Assembly: GCA_034180005.1 (NCBI GenBank)
Contig: JAXFPC010000024.1
Coordinates: 1 to 43,155, forward strand
Source of the DNA: JAXFPC01 sp034180005
GTDB lineage: Bacteria > Bacillota > Negativicutes > Acidaminococcales > Acidaminococcaceae
Direction of reading: 5' to 3'
Length of the DNA: 43,155 nt
Under the pieces are notes generated by a model that saw only the letters and a list, made by a program, of their open reading frames with translations, was not told where the DNA came from and searched no databases. The translations under genes and the position numbers were made by a program. Positions 17,099 through 25,573 of this stretch are shown here, piece after piece; position 1 is the stretch's first letter, and each line of letters starts with the position of its first letter.

Positions 17099-17138
17099 AA
17101 CACAACACTATTTTATTTTATGCAATCTTGGCATTTAC

Positions 17139-17582
17139 TTATTCCTTGGAATCCATGATGGCAAAAGTGCAGTCGCATTGACAGGCGACCTTTCCGTCCA
17201 CAGTACCGATACAACGAATGACACCCATACTGCCGCGCATAATTTTGATTACCTCTGCCGTCGTAACCAACTGATCGCCAGGAACAATCTGTTTACGGAA
17301 GCGAACATTATCAATCTTAGCAAATACGGCGATCTTTCCCCTGTTTTCTTCCGGATAAAGCATCGCTACACCGCCTACCTGAGCCATGGCCTCTATAAGA
17401 AGCACGCCAGGCATGATCGGTTCGTTAGGAAAATGACCCAGAAACTGTACTTCGTTGGCAGTAATATTTTTTATGCCGACGGCACGTTTCATAGGTTCCA
17501 CTTCTAAGATACGATCTACCAAAAGCATAGGATAGCGATGAGGCAGAATCTTTTTAATTTCGTTTATATCCAATACTGTCAT
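17139..17582 (-). CDS. fabZ: 3-hydroxyacyl-ACP dehydratase FabZ
   Basis: A 147-residue hot-dog-fold dehydratase with LPHRYPMLLVDRI, the catalytic histidine in GHFPNEPIMPG and the catalytic glutamate in LLIEAMAQ. FabZ dehydrates 3-hydroxyacyl-ACP in fatty acid elongation and competes with LpxA and LpxD for hydroxyacyl-ACP, which explains its frequent place among lpx genes. It follows lpxC with a 2-bp gap and a GGAGTAAGT site, and ends the transcription unit that starts at the ompH promoter. Confidence 0.96.
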   Translation of the reverse strand: MTVLDINEIKKILPHRYPMLLVDRILEVEPMKRAVGIKNITANEVQFLGHFPNEPIMPGVLLIEAMAQVGGVAMLYPEENRGKIAVFAKIDNVRFRKQIVPGDQLVTTAEVIKIMRGSMGVIRCIGTVDGKVACQCDCTFAIMDSKE

Positions 17583-17584
17583 AC

Positions 17585-18427
17585 TTACTCCTCACTCCTG
17601 TACGATTCTATTTGCCCGGCAACTGCAGCGTTAAAAGCGTGCCCGGATTTGACCGCAATCACATGCGCCTTAATATGTCCCAAAAGATATAAATCTCCGA
17701 TAACATCTAAAATTTTATGCCGAATCAGCTCATCGTCAAAGCGCGGAACTGAAAGCATTTCATCTTTATCAAACACCACTACGTTCTCTACACTTCCGCC
17801 TAAGCCGAGACCTAAACTTTTCAGCATTTCCAGTTCTTCTGTAAAGGCAACCGTTCTGGCAGCCATAATTTGTTCTTTGAAGCTGTCACGATCAAGTTCA
17901 ATATCATAATACTGAGTCCCAAGCAGCGGATGTTTGTTTACCGATACGAAAGATATTCTGTATCCGTCATAAGGAACCACTGTTATGAAGCGATCTCCAT
18001 CGTAAAAAGAAAATTCCTTCGTAACTTTGTAAATATTTCTCTCAGCTTGCTGTGCAACGATGCCCGCCTCTTCCAAAAGTTCGCAAAACACCTTGGCGCT
18101 CCCGTCCGTAACGGGAGGTTCCGGAGACGACATCTCAATCCTGATATTATCGACGCCTTCCATGGATAAGGCAGCCATCAGATGCTCAACAGTAAATACC
18201 TCAGCTCCGTTTTCAGAAAGAGTTGTCGCTTTAACAGTGGAACTGACATTTTTTACAGTCGCTCTTATTTCAGGACGCCCCTGTAAATCGGTACGCACGA
18301 ACACTATACCGCTGTTCGGAGCGGCAGGTTTCAGTTCCATCAGCACTTCCTTTCCGGAATGCAACCCGATGCCGGAATAAGTTATGCTGCGCTTTATTGT
18401 CTGCTGTAAGTTATTTTCGCAATTCAT
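17585..18427 (-). CDS. lpxC: UDP-3-O-acyl-N-acetylglucosamine deacetylase LpxC
   Basis: A 280-residue zinc deacetylase. It shows the N-terminal TIKRSITYSGIGLHSG, the first zinc histidine in FTVEHLMAAL, the PPVTDGSAKVF region, the second ligand pair in RHKILDVIGDLYLLG (HX3D), and the C-terminal KSGHAFN histidine loop. It carries out the committed step of lipid A synthesis. It lies between an LpxL-type acyltransferase and fabZ. No sign of the FtsH-type degradation tail can be judged by eye. Confidence 0.95.
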   Translation of the reverse strand: MNCENNLQQTIKRSITYSGIGLHSGKEVLMELKPAAPNSGIVFVRTDLQGRPEIRATVKNVSSTVKATTLSENGAEVFTVEHLMAALSMEGVDNIRIEMSSPEPPVTDGSAKVFCELLEEAGIVAQQAERNIYKVTKEFSFYDGDRFITVVPYDGYRISFVSVNKHPLLGTQYYDIELDRDSFKEQIMAARTVAFTEELEMLKSLGLGLGGSVENVVVFDKDEMLSVPRFDDELIRHKILDVIGDLYLLGHIKAHVIAVKSGHAFNAAVAGQIESYRSEE

Positions 18428-18429
18428 TA

Positions 18430-19326
18430 TTAACCTTCCTGATTATTTTTAAATCGTCTTCTTCCGTCTTTCCAACGATCGTGCACCCAAAACCACATGG
18501 AAGGATCACTGCTGATCTCCTCTTCGAGTATCGCTGCTAATTTTTCCGTAACAGCTACACAATCAGCATTCTTATCTTCACTACATCCCGCATACAAAGC
18601 CGGATACACTTTTACGACGCTTTTCCCGTCTTCCCTGTTATGAATGAAAGCCGGCACCACCGGAGTTCCGTATAAACGCGAAAAAGCTGCTGAGCCGAGC
18701 GGAATTACAGAATCTTTTCCAAAAAGTTTAAGGCATACACCGTCATCATTTGTGTCCTGATCATACAGTATGCCAAGAAATTTTTTCTCGCGCAAAGCCC
18801 TGCTGATAGCCATCAGACCGTGCCTACCTCTGTTGTAAGCTATTTTTTGCCCGACGGACTGCCTGTATTCATTGACAAACCTATCCATGCTGCCGTTGTT
18901 TTGCTTTCTGGCAATAGACAGCATATCATACCCAAGCAAAGAAATCGCCGCTCCCAAAAGCTCCCAGTTTCCAAAATGTGCGGTAGCTATAATAACCCCA
19001 CGATCTTTAGCGGCAGCTTCACGCAGATTTTCCAATCCTTCAAATTCTACAAATTCATCCAGATTAGTCGGCTTCAGAAGCGGAAAACGCAAAAACTCTA
19101 CTGCCATACGCCCGAATCTGTACAAGCTGGCATCGGCAATACAAGCGGCATCGGTTCCACTCACGCCCAAACATTCCCTGATATTTGCAGCCGCCATCTT
19201 TTTACGCCAGGCCGGCGCAAATATCAAAGCCAAATTCCCCAGTAAACTTCCCAGAGACTTACTTACCCAAGCAGGAGCCACACACACAAATCTGCTTACA
19301 ATTTTAATCAGATAGTATCCTAACAA
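18430..19326 (-). CDS. LpxL/HtrB-type lipid A acyltransferase (copy 2)
   Basis: A 298-residue acyltransferase of the same family and layout as the product of 5752-6639: an N-terminal hydrophobic anchor, the HX4E motif HFGNWE (H117, E122), an ILYDQDTNDDGV segment and WFWVHDRWK near the C-terminus. It probably adds a secondary acyl chain to lipid A. The only reasonable start is TTG at 19326, about 10 nt after GGGG; an ATT lies one codon earlier. The nearby ATG at 19333 is out of frame. It is flanked by lpxD and lpxC, unlike copy 1, which sits next to lptC. Confidence 0.86.
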   Translation of the reverse strand: MLGYYLIKIVSRFVCVAPAWVSKSLGSLLGNLALIFAPAWRKKMAAANIRECLGVSGTDAACIADASLYRFGRMAVEFLRFPLLKPTNLDEFVEFEGLENLREAAAKDRGVIIATAHFGNWELLGAAISLLGYDMLSIARKQNNGSMDRFVNEYRQSVGQKIAYNRGRHGLMAISRALREKKFLGILYDQDTNDDGVCLKLFGKDSVIPLGSAAFSRLYGTPVVPAFIHNREDGKSVVKVYPALYAGCSEDKNADCVAVTEKLAAILEEEISSDPSMWFWVHDRWKDGRRRFKNNQEG

Positions 19327-19375
19327 AATACATGTTCCCCAAAATTCTCCGGCTTATCGTTGCCGGCAATTTCTT

Positions 19376-20407
19376 CTATAAACCTGAACTTTGCAGACGC
19401 TCAAGTTCTTTCCGCAGCTCTTTAAGCTGCTTCTGCATGTCGCTGACCTTGCGCAGACTTGCTTCGTGTCGCAGCCATGCTTTCATCGGCATGGCCGGAA
19501 ATCCTCCCATGACCGCTCCGTCAGCCACATTGTTCGTTATGCCGGCTCTTGCTCCGAAAGTACAGTTATTGCCTATGCTGATGTGCCCTACCGTCCCGGA
19601 TTGTCCGCCAAAAGTGCAGTTATCGCCAACGGTAACGCTTCCCGAAATACCAACATGAGCTACCACAAGACAATTTTTTCCCAGCACATCATTATGTCCC
19701 AGGTGAACCAGATTATCTATTTTTGTTCCCTTGCCGACAACGGTACTGTTGACAGTACCCCGGTCTATACATGTGTTCGAGCCTATTTCAACATCATCCT
19801 CAAGAATAACATTGCCTGTCTGAGGAACTTTGGTATGCACTCCGGCTTGCGTAACAAACCCGAAGCCGTCTCCGCCGATAACGGCGCCCGCCTGCAGAAT
19901 GACTCTGTTTCCCAAAACACAGTCTTCGCGAACAGTAACATGAGGATAAAGAAGGCAATTTTGTCCCAACTTTACACGTTTGCCAACATACGCATGCGGA
20001 TAGATAATTGAACCGCTGCCAATCTCAGCACCATCTTCAACTACGGCAAAAGGCATCACGGCGACATTTTCACTCAACTTGGCTCCAGGGGCGACATATG
20101 CCAACGGACTGACTGTCATTTCAACGCTTTCCTGAGCATGAAATAATTCCAGCAACGAAGCAAACGCCGCACGCGGATTTTCAACCCTGATGACGGGACG
20201 GTCATGAAGCACGGGATCATCTTTTCCCAAAACAATTACGCCGGCGCTGCTTAAATGACACTGCTCCACATAAGGAGGCACTGCAAAAGAAATATCTTCA
20301 GCTCCTGCTTCAAGCAATCCTCTTACTCCCGTTATCTTCAGTTCTCCATTATCATTTTCCAAAGACCCATGCAAAAATTCAGCCAACTCCAGCGGGCTCT
20401 TCTCCAT
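19376..20407 (-). CDS. lpxD: UDP-3-O-acylglucosamine N-acyltransferase LpxD
   Basis: A protein of about 343 residues with an N-terminal uridine-binding domain, then a long left-handed beta-helix of hexapeptide repeats (about 105-300) including NLVHLGHNDVLG and VVAHVGISGSVTVG with the catalytic-type histidine, ending in a C-terminal coiled helix (KVSDMQKQLKELRKELERL). It adds the N-linked acyl chain after LpxC. The ATG at 20407 has GGAGG at 7-nt spacing; a GTG one codon earlier is less good. A four-codon mini-ORF (ATG GAG GCA GAG TGA) ends just at the start. Confidence 0.95.
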   Translation of the reverse strand: MEKSPLELAEFLHGSLENDNGELKITGVRGLLEAGAEDISFAVPPYVEQCHLSSAGVIVLGKDDPVLHDRPVIRVENPRAAFASLLELFHAQESVEMTVSPLAYVAPGAKLSENVAVMPFAVVEDGAEIGSGSIIYPHAYVGKRVKLGQNCLLYPHVTVREDCVLGNRVILQAGAVIGGDGFGFVTQAGVHTKVPQTGNVILEDDVEIGSNTCIDRGTVNSTVVGKGTKIDNLVHLGHNDVLGKNCLVVAHVGISGSVTVGDNCTFGGQSGTVGHISIGNNCTFGARAGITNNVADGAVMGGFPAMPMKAWLRHEASLRKVSDMQKQLKELRKELERLQSSGL

Positions 20408-20465
20408 CACTCTGCCTCCATTATTCCCCCGCCTCCGGGCGAAGGATACTGACTTAATCGCAGCA

Positions 20466-20873
20466 TTATTTCATTTTTTCGATAACCTGAGCGGTTACAT
20501 CCTGCCCGCCTTGAGGCACCGCTTCCTTGACGAGGATGGCGCCGAGATTTTTCTCTTTGGCAACCTGAGCCAGTGCGGTTTCAAAACTTGCTTTTAATTT
20601 ATTCTGTGCCTCACTTTGAAGCAGACGAACTTTCGCAGAATAATCCTGGGCAATTTTAGCCTGCTCTTCCGCACTTTTTCCGGCAACTTCCTTTTCCATT
20701 TGCGCCTTCAGTTCTTCAACTTTCTTAGTTCCTTCTTCTTTTGTGGTCTTAACTATTGGCGCTTCACTTTCAACTTTTTTCATATCCACAGTACCGAATT
20801 CGGCAGTACGTCCTCCACAACCGAAGGAAAGCAAAGCTACTGCCACCATAAGAGCAACTATAATTTTTTTCAT
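20466..20873 (-). CDS. OmpH/Skp-like periplasmic chaperone, putative lipoprotein (copy 3)
   Basis: A 135-residue protein with a signal sequence ending in LLSFGCGG, which resembles a lipobox, followed by a compact OmpH/Skp pattern: strand FGTVDMKKVESEAP, a charged helical hairpin (about 45-105), then the terminal strand motif KEKNLGAILVKEAV...VTAQVIEKM. Skp holds unfolded outer-membrane proteins in the periplasm. The ATG at 20873 is preferred to the GTG five codons earlier because AGG/GAGGG lies just before and the signal peptide begins there. It is the last of three ompH-like genes before lpxD, the classic ompH-lpxD neighbourhood. Confidence 0.8.
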   Translation of the reverse strand: MKKIIVALMVAVALLSFGCGGRTAEFGTVDMKKVESEAPIVKTTKEEGTKKVEELKAQMEKEVAGKSAEEQAKIAQDYSAKVRLLQSEAQNKLKASFETALAQVAKEKNLGAILVKEAVPQGGQDVTAQVIEKMK

Positions 20874-20892
20874 TACCTGAACCCTCACTTAT

Positions 20893-21810
20893 TTATTTGT
20901 TCTTGATTTCTTTAACAACTTCATCAGTCAAATCATCAGCCTTGACATTTACCTTGTACTCGTTGAAAACCACAGTATAACCTCTCTCTTGAGCTAATTT
21001 CATAACTGCGCTCTCAATATCGGCTTCTATCTTCTTCCTCAGCTCTTCATTTTTTTCCCGCTGTTTGCCGATTTCCTGGTCCATAATCTCAAGAGCTTTT
21101 TGCAAAGCCTGCGGGGCCGCGCCCAGTTTTTCCGAATATTCGTCATCGCCTGCTGACAAATCGGCGCGAACTTTCTTTCCTAACTCTTCAGCCTTATCAC
21201 CGAGTCGCTCGTTCATCACAAGCACATACGGTTGCATTTTTTCTTTCAGGTAAGCCTGCTTTTCTGCCGCAAGCAACTCCAGTTTTTTCCCAAAATCGTC
21301 CTGAGTGCTTTGTAAAATCTGCTCTACAGCTTGCCGCTCTTCCTGTTTCATTTTCACAGCTTCCAACTGCAGACGAAGATTGAATATTTTTAGACGATAC
21401 TCCTGTTCCAACGCCTGTCGACGCTCATGAATCAGCGCGTCGGCCTCCCGCTCCAGAGCGGCAAACTGTCTTTCCAAACGTTTACCTTCTTCGGCATGAG
21501 CTTCAGCCATTTTAGCATTAAATTCCGCTTCTGCATAACTCTGTCTGCTTCGTTGCTGAAGTGCACGCAATTTTAACACGCTGTCCAGTTGAGATTTAGC
21601 ACGCAGCGCCTGTGCGTCACGTTTGCGCAACAAATCCTCCACAATCTTCTCATTACGGCGTAAGCTCTCCTCTTGAGGATGACCGGCCACAGCATCTTTC
21701 CAATTTACAACTGCCAGTTTATCTTTTCCCGATTTGCCGGAACCGCAGGCGGAAATCAGCAGTACAGCCGTAATCAAGATACTTATTCTCGCTACTAATG
21801 GCCTGCTCAA
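20893..21810 (-). CDS. Enlarged OmpH/Skp-like protein, putative lipoprotein (copy 2)
   Basis: A 305-residue protein, about twice the usual Skp length. A lipoprotein signal ends at LLISACGSG (clear lipobox ISAC). The mature part starts with an OmpH-like strand (LAVVNWKDAVAGHP) and ends with the matching C-terminal strand pattern (AQERGYTVVFNEYKV...LTDEVVKEI). Between them lie about 210 residues of charged heptad-like helices. That implies two much longer tentacles than in Skp. Client or partner is unknown. The TTG start at 21810 has AGGAGGAG seven bases upstream. The flanking paralogues share the same end motifs, which supports common origin. Confidence 0.7.
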   Translation of the reverse strand: MSRPLVARISILITAVLLISACGSGKSGKDKLAVVNWKDAVAGHPQEESLRRNEKIVEDLLRKRDAQALRAKSQLDSVLKLRALQQRSRQSYAEAEFNAKMAEAHAEEGKRLERQFAALEREADALIHERRQALEQEYRLKIFNLRLQLEAVKMKQEERQAVEQILQSTQDDFGKKLELLAAEKQAYLKEKMQPYVLVMNERLGDKAEELGKKVRADLSAGDDEYSEKLGAAPQALQKALEIMDQEIGKQREKNEELRKKIEADIESAVMKLAQERGYTVVFNEYKVNVKADDLTDEVVKEIKNK

Positions 21811-21855
21811 AAAATCTCCTCCTGCCGAATCTTATTACTGCATCCTCAAAAAAAA

Positions 21856-22341
21856 TTATTTTGCACTTTGTACAGCCTTGGCGACCTCATCGGTAATATC
21901 AACACCGCCGTAAATAACATTGCTCTTCTCTACCACTACCGAAAGACCTTTTTTATCAGCCACTTTCTTAATGGTGTCTTCTATTTTTTTAAGAACAGGC
22001 TCCATCAATTCTTTTTCTTTGTTAGCCAAACGCTCCTCGATCTGGGTAAAATAGCGTTTCTTTTCCTCTTCGTTCATGCTCTTGGATTTCTCTTCAAAAT
22101 CTTTTTGAGCGTTTTCAACTTCCGCTTTCATTGTATTGTTGACATTTTGCAGATCAGGACTTTGACTGACAATCATACGGTAATTCACAACGCCTATAGC
22201 AGATTCACCGGCCGCAGCAGAAGCCACTTTGCTGAAACCGCTCTGACTAAGAGATAATGCGAAGCAGCCCAAAACAAAAACTGCAGCTACAAACAAGGAA
22301 ACCATTTTAACGTTTTTGGGATTACGCAAATATTCCATCAT
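21856..22341 (-). CDS. OmpH/Skp-like periplasmic chaperone (copy 1)
   Basis: A 161-residue protein with a basic N-terminus, a hydrophobic segment (SLFVAAVFVLGCFALSL) and possible cleavage after VASA. VLGC also resembles a lipobox, so anchoring is uncertain. The mature region follows the OmpH plan: AIGVVNYRMIVSQSP strand, charged helical hairpin (about 65-130), and KKGLSVVVEKSNVIYGGVDITDEVAKAV. It should chaperone outer-membrane proteins in the periplasm. First gene after the promoter at 22388-22416. The ATG at 22341 is followed directly by a second ATG; the ribosome site (AGG) is weak. Confidence 0.85.
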   Translation of the reverse strand: MMEYLRNPKNVKMVSLFVAAVFVLGCFALSLSQSGFSKVASAAAGESAIGVVNYRMIVSQSPDLQNVNNTMKAEVENAQKDFEEKSKSMNEEEKKRYFTQIEERLANKEKELMEPVLKKIEDTIKKVADKKGLSVVVEKSNVIYGGVDITDEVAKAVQSAK

Positions 22342-22387
22342 AACTATACATACCTACTTTCTTTCACTTGATACTATGGCATTTTAT

Positions 22388-22416
22388 ATTATATCAGTCT
22401 GCGCAGATTCTTTCAA
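22388..22416 (-). promoter_or_regulatory. Promoter of the ompH-lpxD-lpxC-fabZ unit
   Basis: TTGAAA (22411-22416) and TATAAT (22388-22393) on the minus strand are 17 bp apart, giving a start near 22381 and a leader of about 40 nt. It occupies the gap just after the stop of the 22423 gene. Confidence 0.75.
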
Positions 22417-22422
22417 GAAACA

Positions 22423-23697
22423 CTACAAATTTCCTATGACACGCAGATAAAACTCCTTGCCGCCGTAGACGTACTCCGTGCTTAAGAATTCATGGATCCT
22501 GTACCTTACAGCAAATTCATTTCTGTTCTGTTCGGAATAGTGCTCCGCTCGCAGCTTCCACTTCGGACCCAGTTCATACTCCAACCGGTAAACATTTTCT
22601 CGCGCCGGCATGCGGTATCTGTAACTCCACTTGCTGCGCCCCCAATGATGGTTCATACCTACGCTTCCCTGCCAACGAACGTCATCAAAAACAAGTTCTC
22701 CCTCGGCAAAAAGTTCATTGCGTCCGGAAATAAATTTCCCGATATGAGCCGTACCTGAAAGATTATTTTCTTTTCTGCCAATATCACCGTAACCTTCGAA
22801 CCAAATCCTGTAATCGGACGAATGCAAAACGATATTGACCGTCAAATCCGCTCCCGGTTCCAGAGTTACAGTGGGCTTTAAAGCGTAAATCTGCAATTCT
22901 CTTTCGCGAAGAAGTTTTTCCGTCAGCTGCTTCTCCAAAACATTTCTGTTTGCCTTAACATATTCCACCGGCATACCTCTGAGTTTTTCACACTCGGAAA
23001 TATATTTATATTTCAATTTCATCAACAGAATATTTGGAATATCGTCGCTCCTAAGTTCGTATTTTATATTTCTGACAAGTTGTCCTACAGGAAATATGAT
23101 CACCTGAACTGTCGTCGCTCCTCCGTCATATTGCAGCACATCGACAGCAGCCTTAAACTCCGGCAAACTTTCTTCGACGCGCTCGCGCACTAACCGTCGC
23201 AAAACTCCCCCGGCCCAATCTCCGGCATCAACCGATGCGCCGTTGATAGCCTTCGTCAGTTCACAGCGCAGCGACGGTAACCGACTCTCCAATTCTGCGG
23301 CTGTCGCATCGTCAATCCCGGAAAATTTCAGATCGATAACAGGCGAAACTATCACACTGCTCCATGGCTTGGCGTACATGCGCACTCGCAAAACTCTTCC
23401 GGCATCAAACTCAACATTTTTCAACTCATATCCGGTAAAAACTCTGTCTCCGATTTCGGCAAGAAGCCTGCTGTATTCGCCGCGCGAACTTTCTACAGCT
23501 ACGCTCTCTTTGTCCAGAAAGAGTTGTTCACACACCACCTGCATACTGGTGGCCATTTTTTTCAGAAGAAGATCGCTGGTACTGCCGCCCGTATCAATAA
23601 CATCTACGTAAACTTCTTCAATATTTGCAGAAAAGGCCTGCTGCACCGGCAGCAGGCTCACAAAAACTGCAGCTAAAACACTACGGTATAGCTTCAT
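22423..23697 (-). CDS. Unrecognised exported protein with barrel-like C-terminal region
   Basis: A 424-residue protein I do not recognise. A clean signal peptide (KLYRSVLAAVFVSLLPVQQAFSA) is followed by an alpha/beta region (about 25-230) with repeated strand-helix units such as LRVRMYAKPW and TTVQVIIFPVG, which could be POTRA-like. A helical stretch follows, and from about residue 285 to the end come short alternating amphipathic strands rich in Y, W, R and G (IWFEGYGDIG, GSVGMNHHWG, WSYRYRMP). The size would fit a small outer-membrane barrel or a barrel-capping domain, but the last residue is L rather than the usual F. It follows bamA by 18 bp, so a role in OMP assembly is a fair inference. 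The ATG at 23697 follows GGTGAT. Confidence 0.75.
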   Translation of the reverse strand: MKLYRSVLAAVFVSLLPVQQAFSANIEEVYVDVIDTGGSTSDLLLKKMATSMQVVCEQLFLDKESVAVESSRGEYSRLLAEIGDRVFTGYELKNVEFDAGRVLRVRMYAKPWSSVIVSPVIDLKFSGIDDATAAELESRLPSLRCELTKAINGASVDAGDWAGGVLRRLVRERVEESLPEFKAAVDVLQYDGGATTVQVIIFPVGQLVRNIKYELRSDDIPNILLMKLKYKYISECEKLRGMPVEYVKANRNVLEKQLTEKLLRERELQIYALKPTVTLEPGADLTVNIVLHSSDYRIWFEGYGDIGRKENNLSGTAHIGKFISGRNELFAEGELVFDDVRWQGSVGMNHHWGRSKWSYRYRMPARENVYRLEYELGPKWKLRAEHYSEQNRNEFAVRYRIHEFLSTEYVYGGKEFYLRVIGNL

Positions 23698-23715
23698 GGA
23701 TATCACCAACAAACT

Positions 23716-25554
23716 TTAGAATTGAGCACCGAAGCTGAAGTGGAAACGTCCTCCGTTGGAGCCGTAACCGTAATCCAGCTTGATCGGACCCAGAGGAGAC
23801 GTTATCCGCAGACCCAGACCGATGCTGCTTTTAATCTTGCTCATATCAAAAGCATCCTCGTGACGTTTATCCCAAGCATAACCGTTGTCGGTAAAGACAA
23901 CTCCCTGGACTTTCTTTATGATTGGGAAGCGATATTCCAGCGTCGCCTTAAGCATACTGTTGCCGCGATATTGATCGTCCTCATAGCCGCGCAATGTTTC
24001 AGCGCCACCCATGGTAAAGCGCTGACTGAGAGGCATATTACCGCCGGCATACCCGGCGCCCAAGTTAAGCGCCCAGACGCTCTCACCACCGCCGCGATAA
24101 TAATAACGGTAATCGGCGGTAAACTTAGTGAAATCAAAATCTCCTCCCATGAACCCGGCGTGCTCCAAACTGTAGCTGATACGTTTTCCTTCATGGGGAT
24201 CATAAATATTGTCACGGGAGTCAAAAATTCTTCCCAACGTCAAACTGCGAGTGGTACCGAAATTTTCGCGCCGACGTTCTGCAGCAGTAGAAGGCATCCA
24301 TGCCTCACGCATACTGTCAAAAGAATTTTCATAGTATTGTGTAGAACCTTCATAACCGTCGGCTATGCCCTTGTATTTATCTTTACGATTTTTCAAAGTG
24401 ATATAATTGCTGACGAACTGATTATCCGTCACGCGGCTTAAGGTCAGTTCCTGACCTGTACGCCGTCTGTCATAACGAGCGATTTCGTTCGCGCTTTGAT
24501 TATAATCGGCGCATTCGTTGGTCATATCGTAAATATTGATAGTCGCGCTCGTTTCCTTGCTGTCAATCCAGGGACGAGTGTAGGAAAAATCATAGTTTTT
24601 ATTGTCCTCACTGCCGAATTCCCAACGCAGATTAACCTTGTCGCCAGTGCCGCGGAAGTTTTTATCGCCGATAGATACCATACCTACAAAACCGTCAGTA
24701 CTGCTGTAGCCGGCACCAATACCCAAAGTTCCCGTATTCATTTCCACAACGGAAATCTCTACTTCCACAGAATTCGGTTCCCGTCCGGGATTCAGTTTAA
24801 TGTTTACGTCCTCAAAAAATCCGAGATTATAAACTCTTTGCATACTGCGACGAGCTTCTTTAGCATTGAAAGGTTTGCCTTTTTTCAGCTTCATTTCCCG
24901 CAGGATGACGTAATCTTTTGTTTTGCTGTTACCTTTGACTTTAAAATCTTCTACAACGCCTTCGTTAACCTCAAGGTTGATAATCCCCGAAGGATCCATT
25001 TGCAGATTGCTGACGCGAGCCAAAATATAACCGTTGCTGCGATACTCTTCCTCAAGCTTCTGTACACAGGCGTTAATATCTTTTAAATTAGCTATTTTGC
25101 CTTCTTCAAGATTAAAAAATCCCTGCAGTTTTTTGGTAGAAATAACGGTGTTACCCGTTGGAGCCACTCCTTTGTAAACAGGATTTTCCTGTACTCTGTA
25201 TACTACCTGAACTCCTTCCGGAACAATTCTGAAATCAGGACGAATGTCATAAAAATAGCCTAATTCGTAAATTGACGCCAAATCTTCGGAAATAACGGAT
25301 TCGGTCAACTCATTTCCCGGCTTTGATTTTATAGCTCCCTTTATGACATCCTCCGCTATAAGCTTTTGTCCTTCGACTATATGCTTTGTGATCCTCTTGC
25401 CGATGTACGGAGCCAGCGCATTCTCTTTTTTCGTTTCCACGGCTCCTGCCCCGTTTGCAACAGCGGGCTTAATCTCCTCAGCAAAAACAGGAGCGGTCAA
25501 AAGTAATGACATCGCACCTATGGCTAACGGTTGCAACAGTAATTTCTTTTTCAA
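23716..25554 (-). CDS. bamA: Outer-membrane protein assembly factor BamA (three POTRA domains)
   Basis: A 612-residue Omp85 protein. The signal peptide ends at VFAEE. Three POTRA-like modules follow (about 48-130, 131-210 and 213-283), the last with NLGFFEDVNIKL. The 16-strand barrel (about 285-612) contains the loop-6 motif GGAETLRGYED (LRGY in place of VRGF) and ends in FSFGAQF with a terminal phenylalanine. It inserts beta-barrels into the outer membrane. Proteobacterial BamA has five POTRAs and about 800 residues. The TTG start at 25554 has GGGGG eight bases upstream. With tamB and the ompH genes nearby it anchors an OMP-biogenesis block. Confidence 0.93.
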   Translation of the reverse strand: MKKKLLLQPLAIGAMSLLLTAPVFAEEIKPAVANGAGAVETKKENALAPYIGKRITKHIVEGQKLIAEDVIKGAIKSKPGNELTESVISEDLASIYELGYFYDIRPDFRIVPEGVQVVYRVQENPVYKGVAPTGNTVISTKKLQGFFNLEEGKIANLKDINACVQKLEEEYRSNGYILARVSNLQMDPSGIINLEVNEGVVEDFKVKGNSKTKDYVILREMKLKKGKPFNAKEARRSMQRVYNLGFFEDVNIKLNPGREPNSVEVEISVVEMNTGTLGIGAGYSSTDGFVGMVSIGDKNFRGTGDKVNLRWEFGSEDNKNYDFSYTRPWIDSKETSATINIYDMTNECADYNQSANEIARYDRRRTGQELTLSRVTDNQFVSNYITLKNRKDKYKGIADGYEGSTQYYENSFDSMREAWMPSTAAERRRENFGTTRSLTLGRIFDSRDNIYDPHEGKRISYSLEHAGFMGGDFDFTKFTADYRYYYRGGGESVWALNLGAGYAGGNMPLSQRFTMGGAETLRGYEDDQYRGNSMLKATLEYRFPIIKKVQGVVFTDNGYAWDKRHEDAFDMSKIKSSIGLGLRITSPLGPIKLDYGYGSNGGRFHFSFGAQF

Positions 25555-25573
25555 AATCGGTTCCCCCTATAAA

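Noticed and set aside
20391..20424. Four-codon mini-ORF ahead of lpxD as a regulatory leader peptide
   Set aside because: ATG GAG GCA GAG TGA does overlap the lpxD start region, but it is so short that chance is likely and no attenuator structure is visible.
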